A stretch of DNA of 64,000 nt from Cohnella candidum. Its GTDB lineage: Bacteria; Bacillota; Bacilli; Paenibacillales; Paenibacillaceae. The DNA lies in contig NZ_CP033433.1 in assembly GCF_003713065.1 (NCBI RefSeq), forward strand, positions 779,001-843,000, given 5' to 3'. The position numbers and the translations under genes are program-made. Below are positions 34,782-43,434 of the stretch, one piece after another (position 1 is the stretch's first letter; each line of letters starts with the position of its first letter). The notes beneath the pieces were generated by a model, which searched no databases, was not told the origin of the DNA, and saw only the letters and a list, made by a program, of their open reading frames with translations.

Positions 34782-34810
34782 TCATATTCGGCGCCCTCCG
34801 CGCATATGTT
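34782..34810 (+). promoter_or_regulatory. Candidate sigma-E promoter for yqfC-yqfD
   Basis: TCATATT (34782-34788) and CATATGTT (34803-34810), with 16 bp from the ATA core to the -10, fit the mother-cell sigma-E pattern ATA-N16-18-CATACANT with two mismatches in the -10. It ends 26 bp before the yqfC ATG. yqfC is sigma-E-controlled in B. subtilis, which supports the reading. Confidence 0.6.
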
Positions 34811-34836
34811 TTACCGTACGGGAGGAGGACCGCTTC

Positions 34837-35133
34837 ATGCCGCGAGTCAGCCGAAAGCTGCGCAAATGGACCGCCGCCATTCTCGACCTGCCGCAGGACG
34901 TGGCGCTGGATCTTCCCCGCGTCACGATGATCGGCGGAATCCAGCTCACGGTGGAAAATCACCGCGGAGTGCTCCATTTTTCCCCGCAGTCGCTGCGGCT
35001 GGCCATGGAACGGGGAGAAATCGAGGTGTCCGGGGAAGATTTGGTCATCCGCAACATCGGGGCCGAAGAGGTATTCGTCGAGGGACGGATCTTGGGCGTC
35101 GCGCTTCATCCGAAAGGCAAGCCTTCCGGGTGA
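34837..35133 (+). CDS. yqfC: Sporulation protein YqfC
   Basis: Small mother-cell sporulation protein of 98 residues. It contains ILDLPQDVALDLPRVTMIGG and LVIRNIGAEEVFVEGRI, typical of the YqfC/YabP-type family. The start has a GGAGGAGG site (34821-34828). It lies 70 bp before yqfD with which it is conserved. Confidence 0.93.
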   Translation: MPRVSRKLRKWTAAILDLPQDVALDLPRVTMIGGIQLTVENHRGVLHFSPQSLRLAMERGEIEVSGEDLVIRNIGAEEVFVEGRILGVALHPKGKPSG

Positions 35134-35203
35134 GGCCGTTTCGGGGACAAGCCCGGGAAAGAAAGCACCGGACAAGCCCCGGGAGGGGGAGAGGGCGGTA
35201 AAA

Positions 35204-36406
35204 ATGAAGGGAACATGGATGGCCGCGGTACGCGGCTACGTATGGGTCAAATTGATCGGCGGAGACGCGAAGGCGTTCCTGAACGCCGCCGTGGCGGAAG
35301 GAATCGCCTTGTGGAACATCGCCTATTCTCCATCGGGTGAACTCACGTTCGGCATCACGGTGCCGGATTTTTTCCGTCTGCCGCCACTGCTGAAGAAGTG
35401 CGGAGCGAGGACGAGAATCCTGCGCAAGCGGGGGCTTCCGTTCCAATTCGCTCGGCTGGGGCGCCGTAAAACGTTCGCGGCGGGCATGCTGGCTTTCGCC
35501 GCTTTGTTGTTCATTTTGTCCACATTCGTGTGGCACGTGAAAATAGCGGGAGAAAGCCTCATTCCGGAGGAGAAAATCCGGCAGGCTGCGAGGCAGGAGG
35601 GGCTGTTTCCGCTTCAGTGGTCTTTGCGGCTGGCCGATACGGGGGTGCTCGCGAAGCGGCTGGCGGCCCAATTGCCGGACGCGGCGTGGGTCGGCGTGGA
35701 AAAAAAGGGAACAACGGTTATCATAACGGTAGTGGATTCCACGAAACCCGACACGAAGCAGACGGACGGCCCGCGTGATCTCGTCGCGAAAGCGGATGCC
35801 GTCGTCACCGGAATCGTCGCGGAGAACGGAAGGCCGCTGGTGGAACGGAACGATCGGGTCCGCAAAGGACAAGTTCTCGTTTCGGGCTGGCTCGGCGAAG
35901 GGGAACTGCGGAAGGCGGTCGTGTCCAAAGGAACCGTCAGGGGCCTCGTCTGGCACGAGATGAGGATCGTGTCGCCGATGGTCCGAGAGCAGAAAACGCT
36001 GACGGGGGAATCCAAGGAGCGCAGCTATTGGGTCATCGGCAACCGGGCCCTGCAATATTCCGGCTACGGCGGGGACGAGTACGCCGAATCTCGGACCGGG
36101 GCGACGATCCATCCTTGGCGGATTTTCTACTGGACGCTTCCGCTGGGCATCATGAAGGAGACGGAGATGGAGGTCCGGACGACCCGCGAGCGGTTGACTG
36201 CCGCCGAGGCCAAGGAGGCCGGGCTCCGCCAGGCGCGCCTGGAATTGCGGGAGAAGAACGGGCCGGACGCCCGTATCACGTCGGAAAACATTTTGCATGA
36301 ACAAAAGGAGAATGGTAAAGTGTTCATGACCGTTCTTTTTGAGGTGGAACAATCGATCGCCGTCGAACGGCCCATTGTGCAGACGCCTTCACATGAGGGG
36401 GAATGA
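35204..36406 (+). CDS. yqfD: Sporulation protein YqfD
   Basis: Membrane-anchored sporulation protein of 400 residues. A cytoplasmic N-terminal domain (about 1-85) precedes one membrane segment (about 91-111, FAAGMLAFAALLFILSTFVW), then an extracytoplasmic domain with GESLIPEEKIRQAARQEGLF and VGVEKKGTTVIITVVDST. Its molecular function is unknown; in B. subtilis it belongs to the sigma-E regulon. It stops 6 bp before the phoH start. Confidence 0.95.
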   Translation: MKGTWMAAVRGYVWVKLIGGDAKAFLNAAVAEGIALWNIAYSPSGELTFGITVPDFFRLPPLLKKCGARTRILRKRGLPFQFARLGRRKTFAAGMLAFAALLFILSTFVWHVKIAGESLIPEEKIRQAARQEGLFPLQWSLRLADTGVLAKRLAAQLPDAAWVGVEKKGTTVIITVVDSTKPDTKQTDGPRDLVAKADAVVTGIVAENGRPLVERNDRVRKGQVLVSGWLGEGELRKAVVSKGTVRGLVWHEMRIVSPMVREQKTLTGESKERSYWVIGNRALQYSGYGGDEYAESRTGATIHPWRIFYWTLPLGIMKETEMEVRTTRERLTAAEAKEAGLRQARLELREKNGPDARITSENILHEQKENGKVFMTVLFEVEQSIAVERPIVQTPSHEGE

Positions 36407-36412
36407 GGCTTT

Positions 36413-37384
36413 TTGACAGAATTGAAGCATACCGTCACGATCCCGTTGCAAAACACGGCGGAAGGGCTGGCGTTGTTCGGCCCGCAGGACAAGTTCCTGA
36501 GGCTGATCCAACGCGAGACGACGTCGGCGATCCATTCCCGCGAAGCTGAAATCGTCGTGGAAGGCCCGGAGCGGGAAGTGTTATCTCTGGAGCAGCTTTT
36601 CGATACGCTTCTCCAACTGATCCGGGGAGGCTTGCAGTTGAGCGAGCGGGACGTCCGCTACGCGTACGAGCTGGCGCGCGAAATGAAAGCGGACCAGCTG
36701 CTGGGATTGTTCAAAGGCGAAATCACGACGACGTTCCGCGGCAAACCGATCGTTCCGAAAACGCTCGGCCAGCGGCACTACGTCACGACCATACGCAAAA
36801 AAGACATCGTTTTCGGCATCGGTCCGGCCGGTACGGGCAAAACCTACCTCGCCGTCGTCAGCGCGGTCGCCGCGCTTAAGGACGGCAGGGTGAAGCGGAT
36901 CCTGCTGACGCGCCCCGCGGTGGAAGCCGGCGAAAGCCTCGGATTCCTGCCCGGAGACCTGCAGGAGAAGGTCGATCCTTACCTGCGGCCGCTGTACGAC
37001 GCGCTGAACGACGTGCTCGGCGCGGACGGTGTCGCCAAGGCGCTCGAACGGGGCATGATCGAAATCGCGCCGCTCGCTTACATGCGGGGCCGGACGTTGG
37101 ACGATTCGTTCATCATTCTGGACGAAGCGCAGAACACGACGCCCGAGCAAATGAAAATGTTTTTGACCCGTTTGGGGTTCGGTTCCCATATGGTCATCAC
37201 GGGGGACGTCACGCAAATCGACCTGCCAAAAGGAAAAAAATCGGGGTTAATCGAAGCCCAGCGCATTTTGCGCGACATCGAGGAGATCGGAATCGTCTAT
37301 TTCTCCGAGCAGGATGTCGTGCGCCACGCCCTGGTGCAGAAGATCATCATGGCTTACAACCGCGACCTCGATCAACAGCCCTAG
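36413..37384 (+). CDS. phoH: PhoH-like ATPase
   Basis: Cytoplasmic P-loop ATPase linked to RNA metabolism; often coupled with YbeY. It has an N-terminal KH-like part, Walker A GPAGTGKT (about residues 137-144), SLGFLPGDLQEKVDPYLRPL and the Walker B region IILDEAQNTTPEQMKMFLTR. The TTG at 36413 is used: GAGGGGGAA at 36395-36403 provides the ribosome site. 323 residues, normal. Confidence 0.96.
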   Translation: MTELKHTVTIPLQNTAEGLALFGPQDKFLRLIQRETTSAIHSREAEIVVEGPEREVLSLEQLFDTLLQLIRGGLQLSERDVRYAYELAREMKADQLLGLFKGEITTTFRGKPIVPKTLGQRHYVTTIRKKDIVFGIGPAGTGKTYLAVVSAVAALKDGRVKRILLTRPAVEAGESLGFLPGDLQEKVDPYLRPLYDALNDVLGADGVAKALERGMIEIAPLAYMRGRTLDDSFIILDEAQNTTPEQMKMFLTRLGFGSHMVITGDVTQIDLPKGKKSGLIEAQRILRDIEEIGIVYFSEQDVVRHALVQKIIMAYNRDLDQQP

Positions 37385-37399
37385 GAAGGAGAATGCCGG

Positions 37400-39649
37400 A
37401 TGAGTCGGAATCGCAGCGGCCCGTCAGGCACCCGTCTGACCTTGCAACGGGCAGGGTGGAAGCAAAGCGTAGCGTTACGCTGGCTCCTGCTCCTGCTTTT
37501 TGTGTTCTTGTTTTATTTCAGCATGGCTTCGCGGTTCGTGCCCGAGACTTACGACATCACGCTCGGCGCCAAAAGCGAACGCGACATCAAGGCGCCTCAT
37601 CAGATCACGGACGAGAAGGCGACGCTCGAAGCCCAAGAGAAAGCCGCGGAAAGCATCTCCCCGATCTACTCGATCGTGGCGCTTCGCAACGAGACGCTGC
37701 TGGACCAGATTTTTTCGCGGATCGAGCAATTGAACCAGGACGACCAGATTACGGAAGCCGACAAGGTGGACATTTACCGCCGGGAAATCCCGGACCTTGT
37801 CAACCGGTACCTGGATTCGTTCGTACAAGCCAACACCGGAACGCAAACGTATTCATCGACGCTGCTCGAGGAAATGAAGAAGGTGACCTCGGAGCAGTTG
37901 TACCGGGTTCCCGAGGAGACGTTTTATAAACTGCCGAAATTGACCCCGGAACAGATCGCCGACATGAAGACGGTCGGCCGGGACGTCGTCCGGCAGCTCA
38001 CGCGGGAGTCGCTGACGGAAGCCGAAACCGGAAGGACGAAAGTCGCCGAGCTCGTCAACGCCAGCTCCCTGTCGCTGAAAACCGAACGGGAAGCCGTTCA
38101 GGAGCTCGCCCGCCTCGTCATCCTCCCGAACAAGTTCTACGATAAGCAAGCGACGGAAGAGGCCAAGGTGGAAGCCAAGCAGAACACGCCTCCCGTCGTC
38201 ATCAAGCAGGGCGACGTCGTCGTGAAAGCCGGCCAAGCCATCACGCAGGACATCTATGACCGCCTGGTCGCGCTTGAGCTGTTGAAAGAGCGAACGACCT
38301 ATTGGCCGCAGCTCGGCGTGCTGCTTCTCTCGGTCCTGTTCACGCTGGCGATCTACGGATACGGCGCGATGACGGAACCGACGGACGTTTCGCGGGAGCT
38401 AACGAACGTGCAATGGCTGATGCTGCTGCTCATTTTCGGCTTGAACACCCTGATGATGCATTTGGTGGCGTTTACGCACTCGGAGCAATGGCCGTTCATC
38501 GGCTACCTCGCTCCCGTGGCGCTCGGAAGCATGCTCGTCACGCTGCTGCTGGACATGCATCTGGGGCTCGTCAGCGCATTCCTGTTCACGATGCTGGCCA
38601 GCGTCGTCCTCAACGTGCGGCAGGACAACCTGTTCGATTTCCATTACGGCATCGTTGCCGCCGCAGTATCGTTTACCGCCGTGCTTGCGATCCATCGGGC
38701 GAGCCAGCGCTCCGCGATCCTCAAGGCGGGGATTATGGTCAGCCTGTTCGGTTCGGTGACGGTGCTCGCGATCGGCTTGATCGCGGAAGAGCCCGACCGC
38801 ATCCAGCTTGTGCAATCGGTCGGCTTCATGTTCGCCAGCGGACTGCTTACGGCGGTGCTTGTCATCGGCTTAATGCCCTTCTTCGAATTGACGTTCGGAC
38901 TGCTGTCCGACTTGAAGCTGGTCGAGCTGTCGAATCCGAACCATCCGCTGCTCCGCAAGCTGCTTACGGAAACGCCGGGCACGTACCACCACAGCCTCAT
39001 GGTCGGCAATCTCTCCGAAGCCGCCGCCGAATCGGTCGGAGCGAACGGGCTGCTCTGTCGGGTCGGTTCGTTCTATCATGACGTGGGCAAAACCAAAAGG
39101 CCGATGTATTTCATCGAAAACCAGAACGGCGGGGCGAATCCCCACGACAAGCTGGAGCCCAAAGTAAGCGCGTCGATCATCATCGCGCATGCCCGCGACG
39201 GCGCGGACATGCTGAAGGCGCACAAGCTGCCCAAACCGATCCGCGATATCGCCGAGCAGCATCACGGGACGACGTTCCTGAAATTTTTCTATTATAAAGC
39301 GGTCAAGCAAGCGAAGGACCAAGGCGTAGAGTGCGAATACACCGAGGACGATTTCCGTTATCCGGGCCCGAAAGCGCAATCCAAGGAAGCGGCGATCGTC
39401 GGCATCGCCGACTGCGTGGAAGCCGCGGTCCGTTCGCTGAACCATCCGACGGTGGAACAAATCGAAGGCATCATCGGCAAAATCATCAAGGACCGTCTCG
39501 ACGACAACCAGTTCAACGAATGCGATTTAACGCTTCGGGAGCTCGACCGCATCGCGGTATCGCTGAAGGAAACCGTCATCGGCACGTTCCATTCCCGCAT
39601 CGAATACCCCGACGAGAAAGATTTCAAGCCAAAGGAGAAACTGTCATGA
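37400..39649 (+). CDS. pgpH: 7TM-HD cyclic-di-AMP phosphodiesterase PgpH
   Basis: Membrane enzyme that degrades the second messenger c-di-AMP. The order is one N-terminal membrane segment (about 28-46), a large extracellular 7TMR-HDED domain, a seven-helix membrane core (about 300-510) and a cytoplasmic HD domain with YHHSLM (H530, H531) and FYHDVGK (H560, D561). 749 residues. It starts 15 bp after phoH after GGAGAA and overlaps ybeY by 4 bp. Confidence 0.97.
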   Translation: MSRNRSGPSGTRLTLQRAGWKQSVALRWLLLLLFVFLFYFSMASRFVPETYDITLGAKSERDIKAPHQITDEKATLEAQEKAAESISPIYSIVALRNETLLDQIFSRIEQLNQDDQITEADKVDIYRREIPDLVNRYLDSFVQANTGTQTYSSTLLEEMKKVTSEQLYRVPEETFYKLPKLTPEQIADMKTVGRDVVRQLTRESLTEAETGRTKVAELVNASSLSLKTEREAVQELARLVILPNKFYDKQATEEAKVEAKQNTPPVVIKQGDVVVKAGQAITQDIYDRLVALELLKERTTYWPQLGVLLLSVLFTLAIYGYGAMTEPTDVSRELTNVQWLMLLLIFGLNTLMMHLVAFTHSEQWPFIGYLAPVALGSMLVTLLLDMHLGLVSAFLFTMLASVVLNVRQDNLFDFHYGIVAAAVSFTAVLAIHRASQRSAILKAGIMVSLFGSVTVLAIGLIAEEPDRIQLVQSVGFMFASGLLTAVLVIGLMPFFELTFGLLSDLKLVELSNPNHPLLRKLLTETPGTYHHSLMVGNLSEAAAESVGANGLLCRVGSFYHDVGKTKRPMYFIENQNGGANPHDKLEPKVSASIIIAHARDGADMLKAHKLPKPIRDIAEQHHGTTFLKFFYYKAVKQAKDQGVECEYTEDDFRYPGPKAQSKEAAIVGIADCVEAAVRSLNHPTVEQIEGIIGKIIKDRLDDNQFNECDLTLRELDRIAVSLKETVIGTFHSRIEYPDEKDFKPKEKLS

Positions 39650-40188
39650 CTTTAAGCCTGGAATGGATCGACGAACGCGAGGGCGGCGCCGGCCCGAAAG
39701 AAGAAGCCTGGATGGAGCTGCTCGAGAAGCTGCTGAAGCTGGCGGGCGAATCGGAAGGCGTCGCCAAGGGCATCGTCACGCTTACCCTGACCGACGATGA
39801 AGGCATTCGCGAGTTGAACCGGCAATACCGCGGGCTGGACAAGCCGACGGACGTGCTGTCGTTTTCGATGGTCGAGTCGGCCGGAGAAGAGCCGGAGCTT
39901 CATTTCGACGAAGAATACGAAGGCACGGAAGAAGAAGGGGAAGAGTGGACGGACGAGGCGCAAGCCGAAGACCCGTTCGCCGACATGCTCGGGGACGTCG
40001 TCATTTCCGTTCCGCGGGCCGAAACGCAAGCGGCCGAGTACGGCCACAGCTTCGAGCGGGAGCTGGGCTTCCTGTTCGTGCACGGCTTCCTCCATTTGCT
40101 CGGCTATGACCACGGCAGCGAAGAGGAAGAGAAGGAAATGTTCTCGAAGCAGGAGGCCGTGCTCGCGAAAGCGGGGCTGACCCGGTGA
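39646..40188 (+). CDS. ybeY: Endoribonuclease YbeY with an acidic insertion
   Basis: Metal-dependent endoribonuclease of 16S rRNA maturation and ribosome quality control. The zinc motif HGFLHLLGYDH gives H146, H150 and H156, after RQYRGLDKPTDVLSF. ATG 39646 overlaps the pgpH stop with AAAGGAG just upstream. At 180 residues it is about 20 longer than usual; the extra part is a very acidic loop (about 80-108, ending in DEAQAEDPFADM). Confidence 0.97.
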   Translation: MTLSLEWIDEREGGAGPKEEAWMELLEKLLKLAGESEGVAKGIVTLTLTDDEGIRELNRQYRGLDKPTDVLSFSMVESAGEEPELHFDEEYEGTEEEGEEWTDEAQAEDPFADMLGDVVISVPRAETQAAEYGHSFERELGFLFVHGFLHLLGYDHGSEEEEKEMFSKQEAVLAKAGLTR

Positions 40189-40559
40189 ATCGTCGCCGCC
40201 CGTCCTGGGCCGCTTCCTTCGGGCATGCGTTCCGGGGTATCTTTTACACGCTTGCTCATGAGAGGAACATGCGGTTCCACGCGGGTGCCGCCGCAGTCGC
40301 AGCCATTGCCGGAGCGTGGCTGCGAATCGGCTTGACCGATTGGCTATGGCTGGGCGTTGCGGCAACGGGGGTGCTTTCCGCGGAGCTGATGAATACCGCG
40401 GTAGAACGGGCGGTGGATTTGGCGTCGCCGGACGAACATCCGCTGGCGAGGGCGGCGAAAGACGCGGCGGCCGGCGCGGTGCTCGTCACCGCGGTTTTCG
40501 CCGCGGCGGTAGGTTTGGCGGTATTGGGTCCGCCTTTATGGCGGACGATATTCGGATAA
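40185..40559 (+). CDS. dgkA: Diacylglycerol/undecaprenol kinase family protein
   Basis: Small membrane lipid kinase. The 124 residues have three membrane segments and the DgkA signature AELMNTAVERAVDL, then AKDAAAGAVLV. In Firmicutes this family phosphorylates undecaprenol. The GTG at 40185 overlaps the ybeY stop (GTGA). It is the usual gene after ybeY. Confidence 0.95.
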   Translation: MNRRRPSWAASFGHAFRGIFYTLAHERNMRFHAGAAAVAAIAGAWLRIGLTDWLWLGVAATGVLSAELMNTAVERAVDLASPDEHPLARAAKDAAAGAVLVTAVFAAAVGLAVLGPPLWRTIFG

Positions 40560-40579
40560 GGGCGAGAGGGGAACATCGG

Positions 40580-41002
40580 ATGGCGGAACAACGGCAATGG
40601 GATCCGGTCAAGCTGCTGGAGGCGGCCAAGGCCGTCAGGGAAAACGCGTACGTCCCGTATTCGGGCTTCCGCGTCGGGGCCGTTTTCATGGATGCGGAAG
40701 GACATTTGCACGCGGGCTGCAACGTAGAGAACGCGGCCTACGGGCCGACGAACTGCGCCGAGCGCACCGCCCTGTTCCGGGCGATCGCGGACGGCCGGCA
40801 GGCGGGCGAATTTCAAGTCGCCGCCGTGATCGGGGATACGGAGGGGCCGATTTCCCCTTGCGGCATTTGCCGGCAGGTGATGCTGGAGCTGTGCGAACCG
40901 GACATGCCGGTCATCCTGGGCAACCTGCGCGGCGATTATAAGTTGACCACCGTCGCCGAGCTGCTCCCGGGAGCGTTCTCCAAACGGGACCTGGCGAAAT
41001 AA
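40580..41002 (+). CDS. cdd: Cytidine deaminase
   Basis: Deaminates cytidine and deoxycytidine in pyrimidine salvage. The 140 residues show the zinc ligands C59 (in NCAERTALF, with catalytic E61), C94 and C97 ([10 protein letters not shown]), and [10 protein letters not shown] for substrate binding. The ATG at 40580 is preceded by AGAGGGGA. It belongs to the dgkA-cdd-era run. Confidence 0.97.
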   Translation: MAEQRQWDPVKLLEAAKAVRENAYVPYSGFRVGAVFMDAEGHLHAGCNVENAAYGPTNCAERTALFRAIADGRQAGEFQVAAVIGDTEGPISPCGICRQVMLELCEPDMPVILGNLRGDYKLTTVAELLPGAFSKRDLAK

Positions 41003-41015
41003 GGAGAGACCAACA

Positions 41016-41912
41016 GTGAAAGAAGGCTTCAAGTCCGGTTTCGTGGCGATCGTGGGGCGCCCGAACGTCGGCAAATCGACGCTGATGAATCAAGTCATCG
41101 GCCAGAAGATCGCGATCATGTCGGATAAACCCCAGACGACCCGAAACAAAATTCACGGCGTCTATACGACGGAAGACATGCAGATCGTTTTCCTGGATAC
41201 GCCGGGCATTCATAAGCCGTTCTCCAAGCTCGGCGATTATATGGTGAAAGCCGCCGTGAGCGCGCTCGAGGAAGTGGACGCGGTCCTGTTCCTCACGGAC
41301 GTGACGGAAGAGCTCGGCGGCGGCGACCGGTTCATCATCGAGCGGCTGAAAAACGTCAGCACCCCGGTGTTCCTCGTCCTGAACAAAATCGACAAGGTCC
41401 ATCCCGAGGCGCTGCTGCCCATCATCGAGACGTACCGCAAGCTGCACGATTTTACGGAAATCGTGCCGGTCTCGGCGCTGCAGGGGAACAACGTGAACGC
41501 GCTGCTGGAGACGGTCGGCAAATATTTGGACGAAGGCCCGATGTATTATCCGGCCGACCAGGTGACCGACCATCCGGAGCAATTCGTCTGCGCCGAGCTG
41601 ATCCGCGAGAAGATCCTTCAGCTCACCCGCGAGGAGGTTCCCCACTCCATCGCCGTGGAGATCGAGAGCATGGGAACGGGAGATAACGGTGTCGTTAACA
41701 TCGGTGCAGTCATCTACGTGGAACGCGATTCGCAGAAAGGGATCGTGATCGGCAAACAGGGAGTGCTGCTCAAGGAAATCGGCAAGCTCGCCCGCCAAGA
41801 CATGGAACGGCTGCTCGGGTCCAAGATTTTCCTCGAGCTGTGGGTGAAGGTCAAGAAAGACTGGCGCAATCGCGAATCCGTGCTCAAATCGCTCGGCTTC
41901 CGCCACGAATGA
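41016..41912 (+). CDS. era: GTPase Era
   Basis: Ribosome assembly GTPase that binds the 3' end of 16S rRNA. It has G1 GRPNVGKST (14-22), G3 DTPGIHKP, G4 NKID and a C-terminal KH domain containing [14 protein letters not shown]. The start is GTG 41016 after AAGGAGAG. 298 residues, normal; 13 bp after cdd. Confidence 0.98.
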   Translation: MKEGFKSGFVAIVGRPNVGKSTLMNQVIGQKIAIMSDKPQTTRNKIHGVYTTEDMQIVFLDTPGIHKPFSKLGDYMVKAAVSALEEVDAVLFLTDVTEELGGGDRFIIERLKNVSTPVFLVLNKIDKVHPEALLPIIETYRKLHDFTEIVPVSALQGNNVNALLETVGKYLDEGPMYYPADQVTDHPEQFVCAELIREKILQLTREEVPHSIAVEIESMGTGDNGVVNIGAVIYVERDSQKGIVIGKQGVLLKEIGKLARQDMERLLGSKIFLELWVKVKKDWRNRESVLKSLGFRHE

Positions 41913-42008
41913 CGCCTTCGGCGTGAGCCGGGAGGGATACGGGGGGCGCCGCGGGACATCCTAACGGAGGAAGAGCAAGTCATTTCCGCCCGGAGAGGAT
42001 GAAGCGCT

Positions 42009-42170
42009 GTGCGGGATTTTACTTGGCACGTCTTTACGCAAACCGGCGACATTGAAGCCTATCTGCTTTATAAGGAAATGGATGCGCTCGGAAACGCCGA
42101 GCCGGCGGCCGGGGCGGAAAGCCTCGAACCGGAATCCGGCGTTTCCGCGGAAGAGTCGGCGACGCCGTGA
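42009..42170 (+). CDS. yqzL: YqzL family small protein
   Basis: A 53-residue protein starting with GTG 42009, MRDFTWHVFTQTGDIEAYLL, the hallmark of YqzL proteins that lie between era and recO in Bacillales. GGAGAGG (41992-41998) is the ribosome site. The C-terminal half (after KEMDALGN) is Ala/Glu-rich and longer than in B. subtilis. Function unknown. Confidence 0.9.
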   Translation: MRDFTWHVFTQTGDIEAYLLYKEMDALGNAEPAAGAESLEPESGVSAEESATP

Positions 42171-42287
42171 GGGCGGGGCCGGGTCGGTAACGGCAGTCAC
42201 GGGTACAGGGCTCCCCCGGAAGGATACGGTCTGGCTTGCGAGCTGCCGTCGCTTTCGGGGGACATTCGCATTCAGGGGAGAGGTCCG

Positions 42288-43103
42288 ATGCTGTATCGGG
42301 TGGAAGGAATCGTCATCCGGAGTACGGATTACGGGGAAGGCAACAAAATCGTCACTTTGCTGACCGAAACGCACGGCAAGCAGGGACTGGTGATCCGAGG
42401 CGCCCGCAAGCCGAAAAGCCGTTACGGAGCGCTTGCTCAACTGTTTACATACGGGGAATATTCGTACTACAAATCGGGCTCTCTCGGCACGCTGAACAGC
42501 GGGGAGGTCATCGAGCCTTTCCGCGAACTGCGCGAGGGGCTCGACGGTCCGGCCTACGCTTCCTACGCGGCGGAACTGACGGACAAAGCGGTCGGCGACG
42601 AAGACGCCGGCTCTTTTCTGTTTCGCCAGCTCAAAGCGTGCCTGTCGGGACTTGCGCAAGGCAAGGATCCCGCCGTTCTCATGCGGGTCTACGAAATGAA
42701 GATCGTCGGCGCGGCCGGCTACCTGCCGGCTTTGGACGAATGCGCCAACTGCGGGAGGACGGAGGGCGAGTTCCGGTTCAGCCCCGCGCTCGGAGGAGCA
42801 TTATGCCCGCTTTGCCGGCACCGGGATCCGTCCGCGCTGGAGCTGGACGAAGCGGTGTGGAAGCTGCTGCGTCTGTTCGTCGGGCTGGATTTGGCGAGGC
42901 TGGGCAACATCGCGCTGAAAGAAAGCTCCAAGCGCCAACTTCAGCTGGCCATGAGGCGTTGGATGGACGCCCATCTAGGGTTGAACCTGAAATCCCGGCA
43001 TTTCCTCGACCAGCTGGAGCGGCACGGGGAGCTGCTCGGGCGCGCGCCGGAGACCGGCGTTCGGGAAAGCCGGCCGTTTGACAATCCGGACGACGTTGGA
43101 TAG
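42288..43103 (+). CDS. recO: DNA repair protein RecO
   Basis: Recombination mediator that loads RecA onto SSB-covered DNA with RecR. The 271-residue protein has an N-terminal OB fold (MLYRVEGIVIRSTDYGEGNK) and a zinc-binding module with C152, C155, C173 and C176. The ATG follows GGGGAGAGG. Its 3' end contains the promoter for the glycine T-box operon. Confidence 0.97.
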   Translation: MLYRVEGIVIRSTDYGEGNKIVTLLTETHGKQGLVIRGARKPKSRYGALAQLFTYGEYSYYKSGSLGTLNSGEVIEPFRELREGLDGPAYASYAAELTDKAVGDEDAGSFLFRQLKACLSGLAQGKDPAVLMRVYEMKIVGAAGYLPALDECANCGRTEGEFRFSPALGGALCPLCRHRDPSALELDEAVWKLLRLFVGLDLARLGNIALKESSKRQLQLAMRRWMDAHLGLNLKSRHFLDQLERHGELLGRAPETGVRESRPFDNPDDVG

Positions 43104-43106
43104 AAT
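43078..43106 (+). promoter_or_regulatory. Sigma-A promoter of the glyQS operon
   Basis: TTGACA (43078-43083), 17-bp spacer and TAGAAT (43101-43106). It starts inside the recO coding end and drives the T-box leader. Confidence 0.85.
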
Positions 43107-43112
43107 GTCATC

Positions 43113-43355
43113 ATTAAGGTTCTCGATGAAGGAGAAAGTAGCCGGTCACCGTCGGCAGCGAAGCGATCCGGGGAGAGTGGAAGCCCGGACGGACGGATCG
43201 TGCGAAGGGCGCTCCAGAGAGACGGGTTTTGGAAAAAGAGGGTTTCGGTCCGCTCGGCGGATCGGGCCAAGTAGGGTGGAACCGCGGGATCAAGCTCCCG
43301 TCCCTACGTCTGCGCATACCGCGGACGTAAGGGACGCGGAGCTTTAATTTTTATC
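43113..43355 (+). ncRNA. T-box riboswitch leader, glycine type
   Basis: tRNA-sensing leader upstream of glyQS. Landmarks are the stem I features GGAGAAAGTAG and AGCGA...CGGGGAGAGTGGAAGCCCGG, a GGC triplet at 43208-43210 that fits a glycine specifier, and the T-box AGGGTGGAACCGCGG at 43273-43287. The terminator hairpin (43292-43352) pairs AAGCTCC-GTCCCT-ACGTC with its complement and ends in AATTTTT. Uncharged tRNA-Gly would favour the antiterminator and transcription of glyQS. Confidence 0.93.
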
Positions 43356-43410
43356 CCCAAAAAGTGAAGATGGCCTTCGAAGGTGATTCCGATTACTTTT
43401 CGGGGGCCCC
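43354..43410 (+). repeat. 57-bp dyad element, copy A
   Basis: TCCCCAAAAAGTGA at the left and TTACTTTTCGGGGG at the right can pair as a hairpin around CCTTCGAAGG. The sequence matches the reverse complement of 61827-61885 at 38 of the first 47 positions, including the 15-base run ATTCCGATTACTTTT. It lies between the T-box terminator and the glyQ ribosome site, so it is in the leader of the glyQS mRNA. See copy B. Confidence 0.8.
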
Positions 43411-43434
43411 ACCCCATGTTAAGGAGAGATAGTT

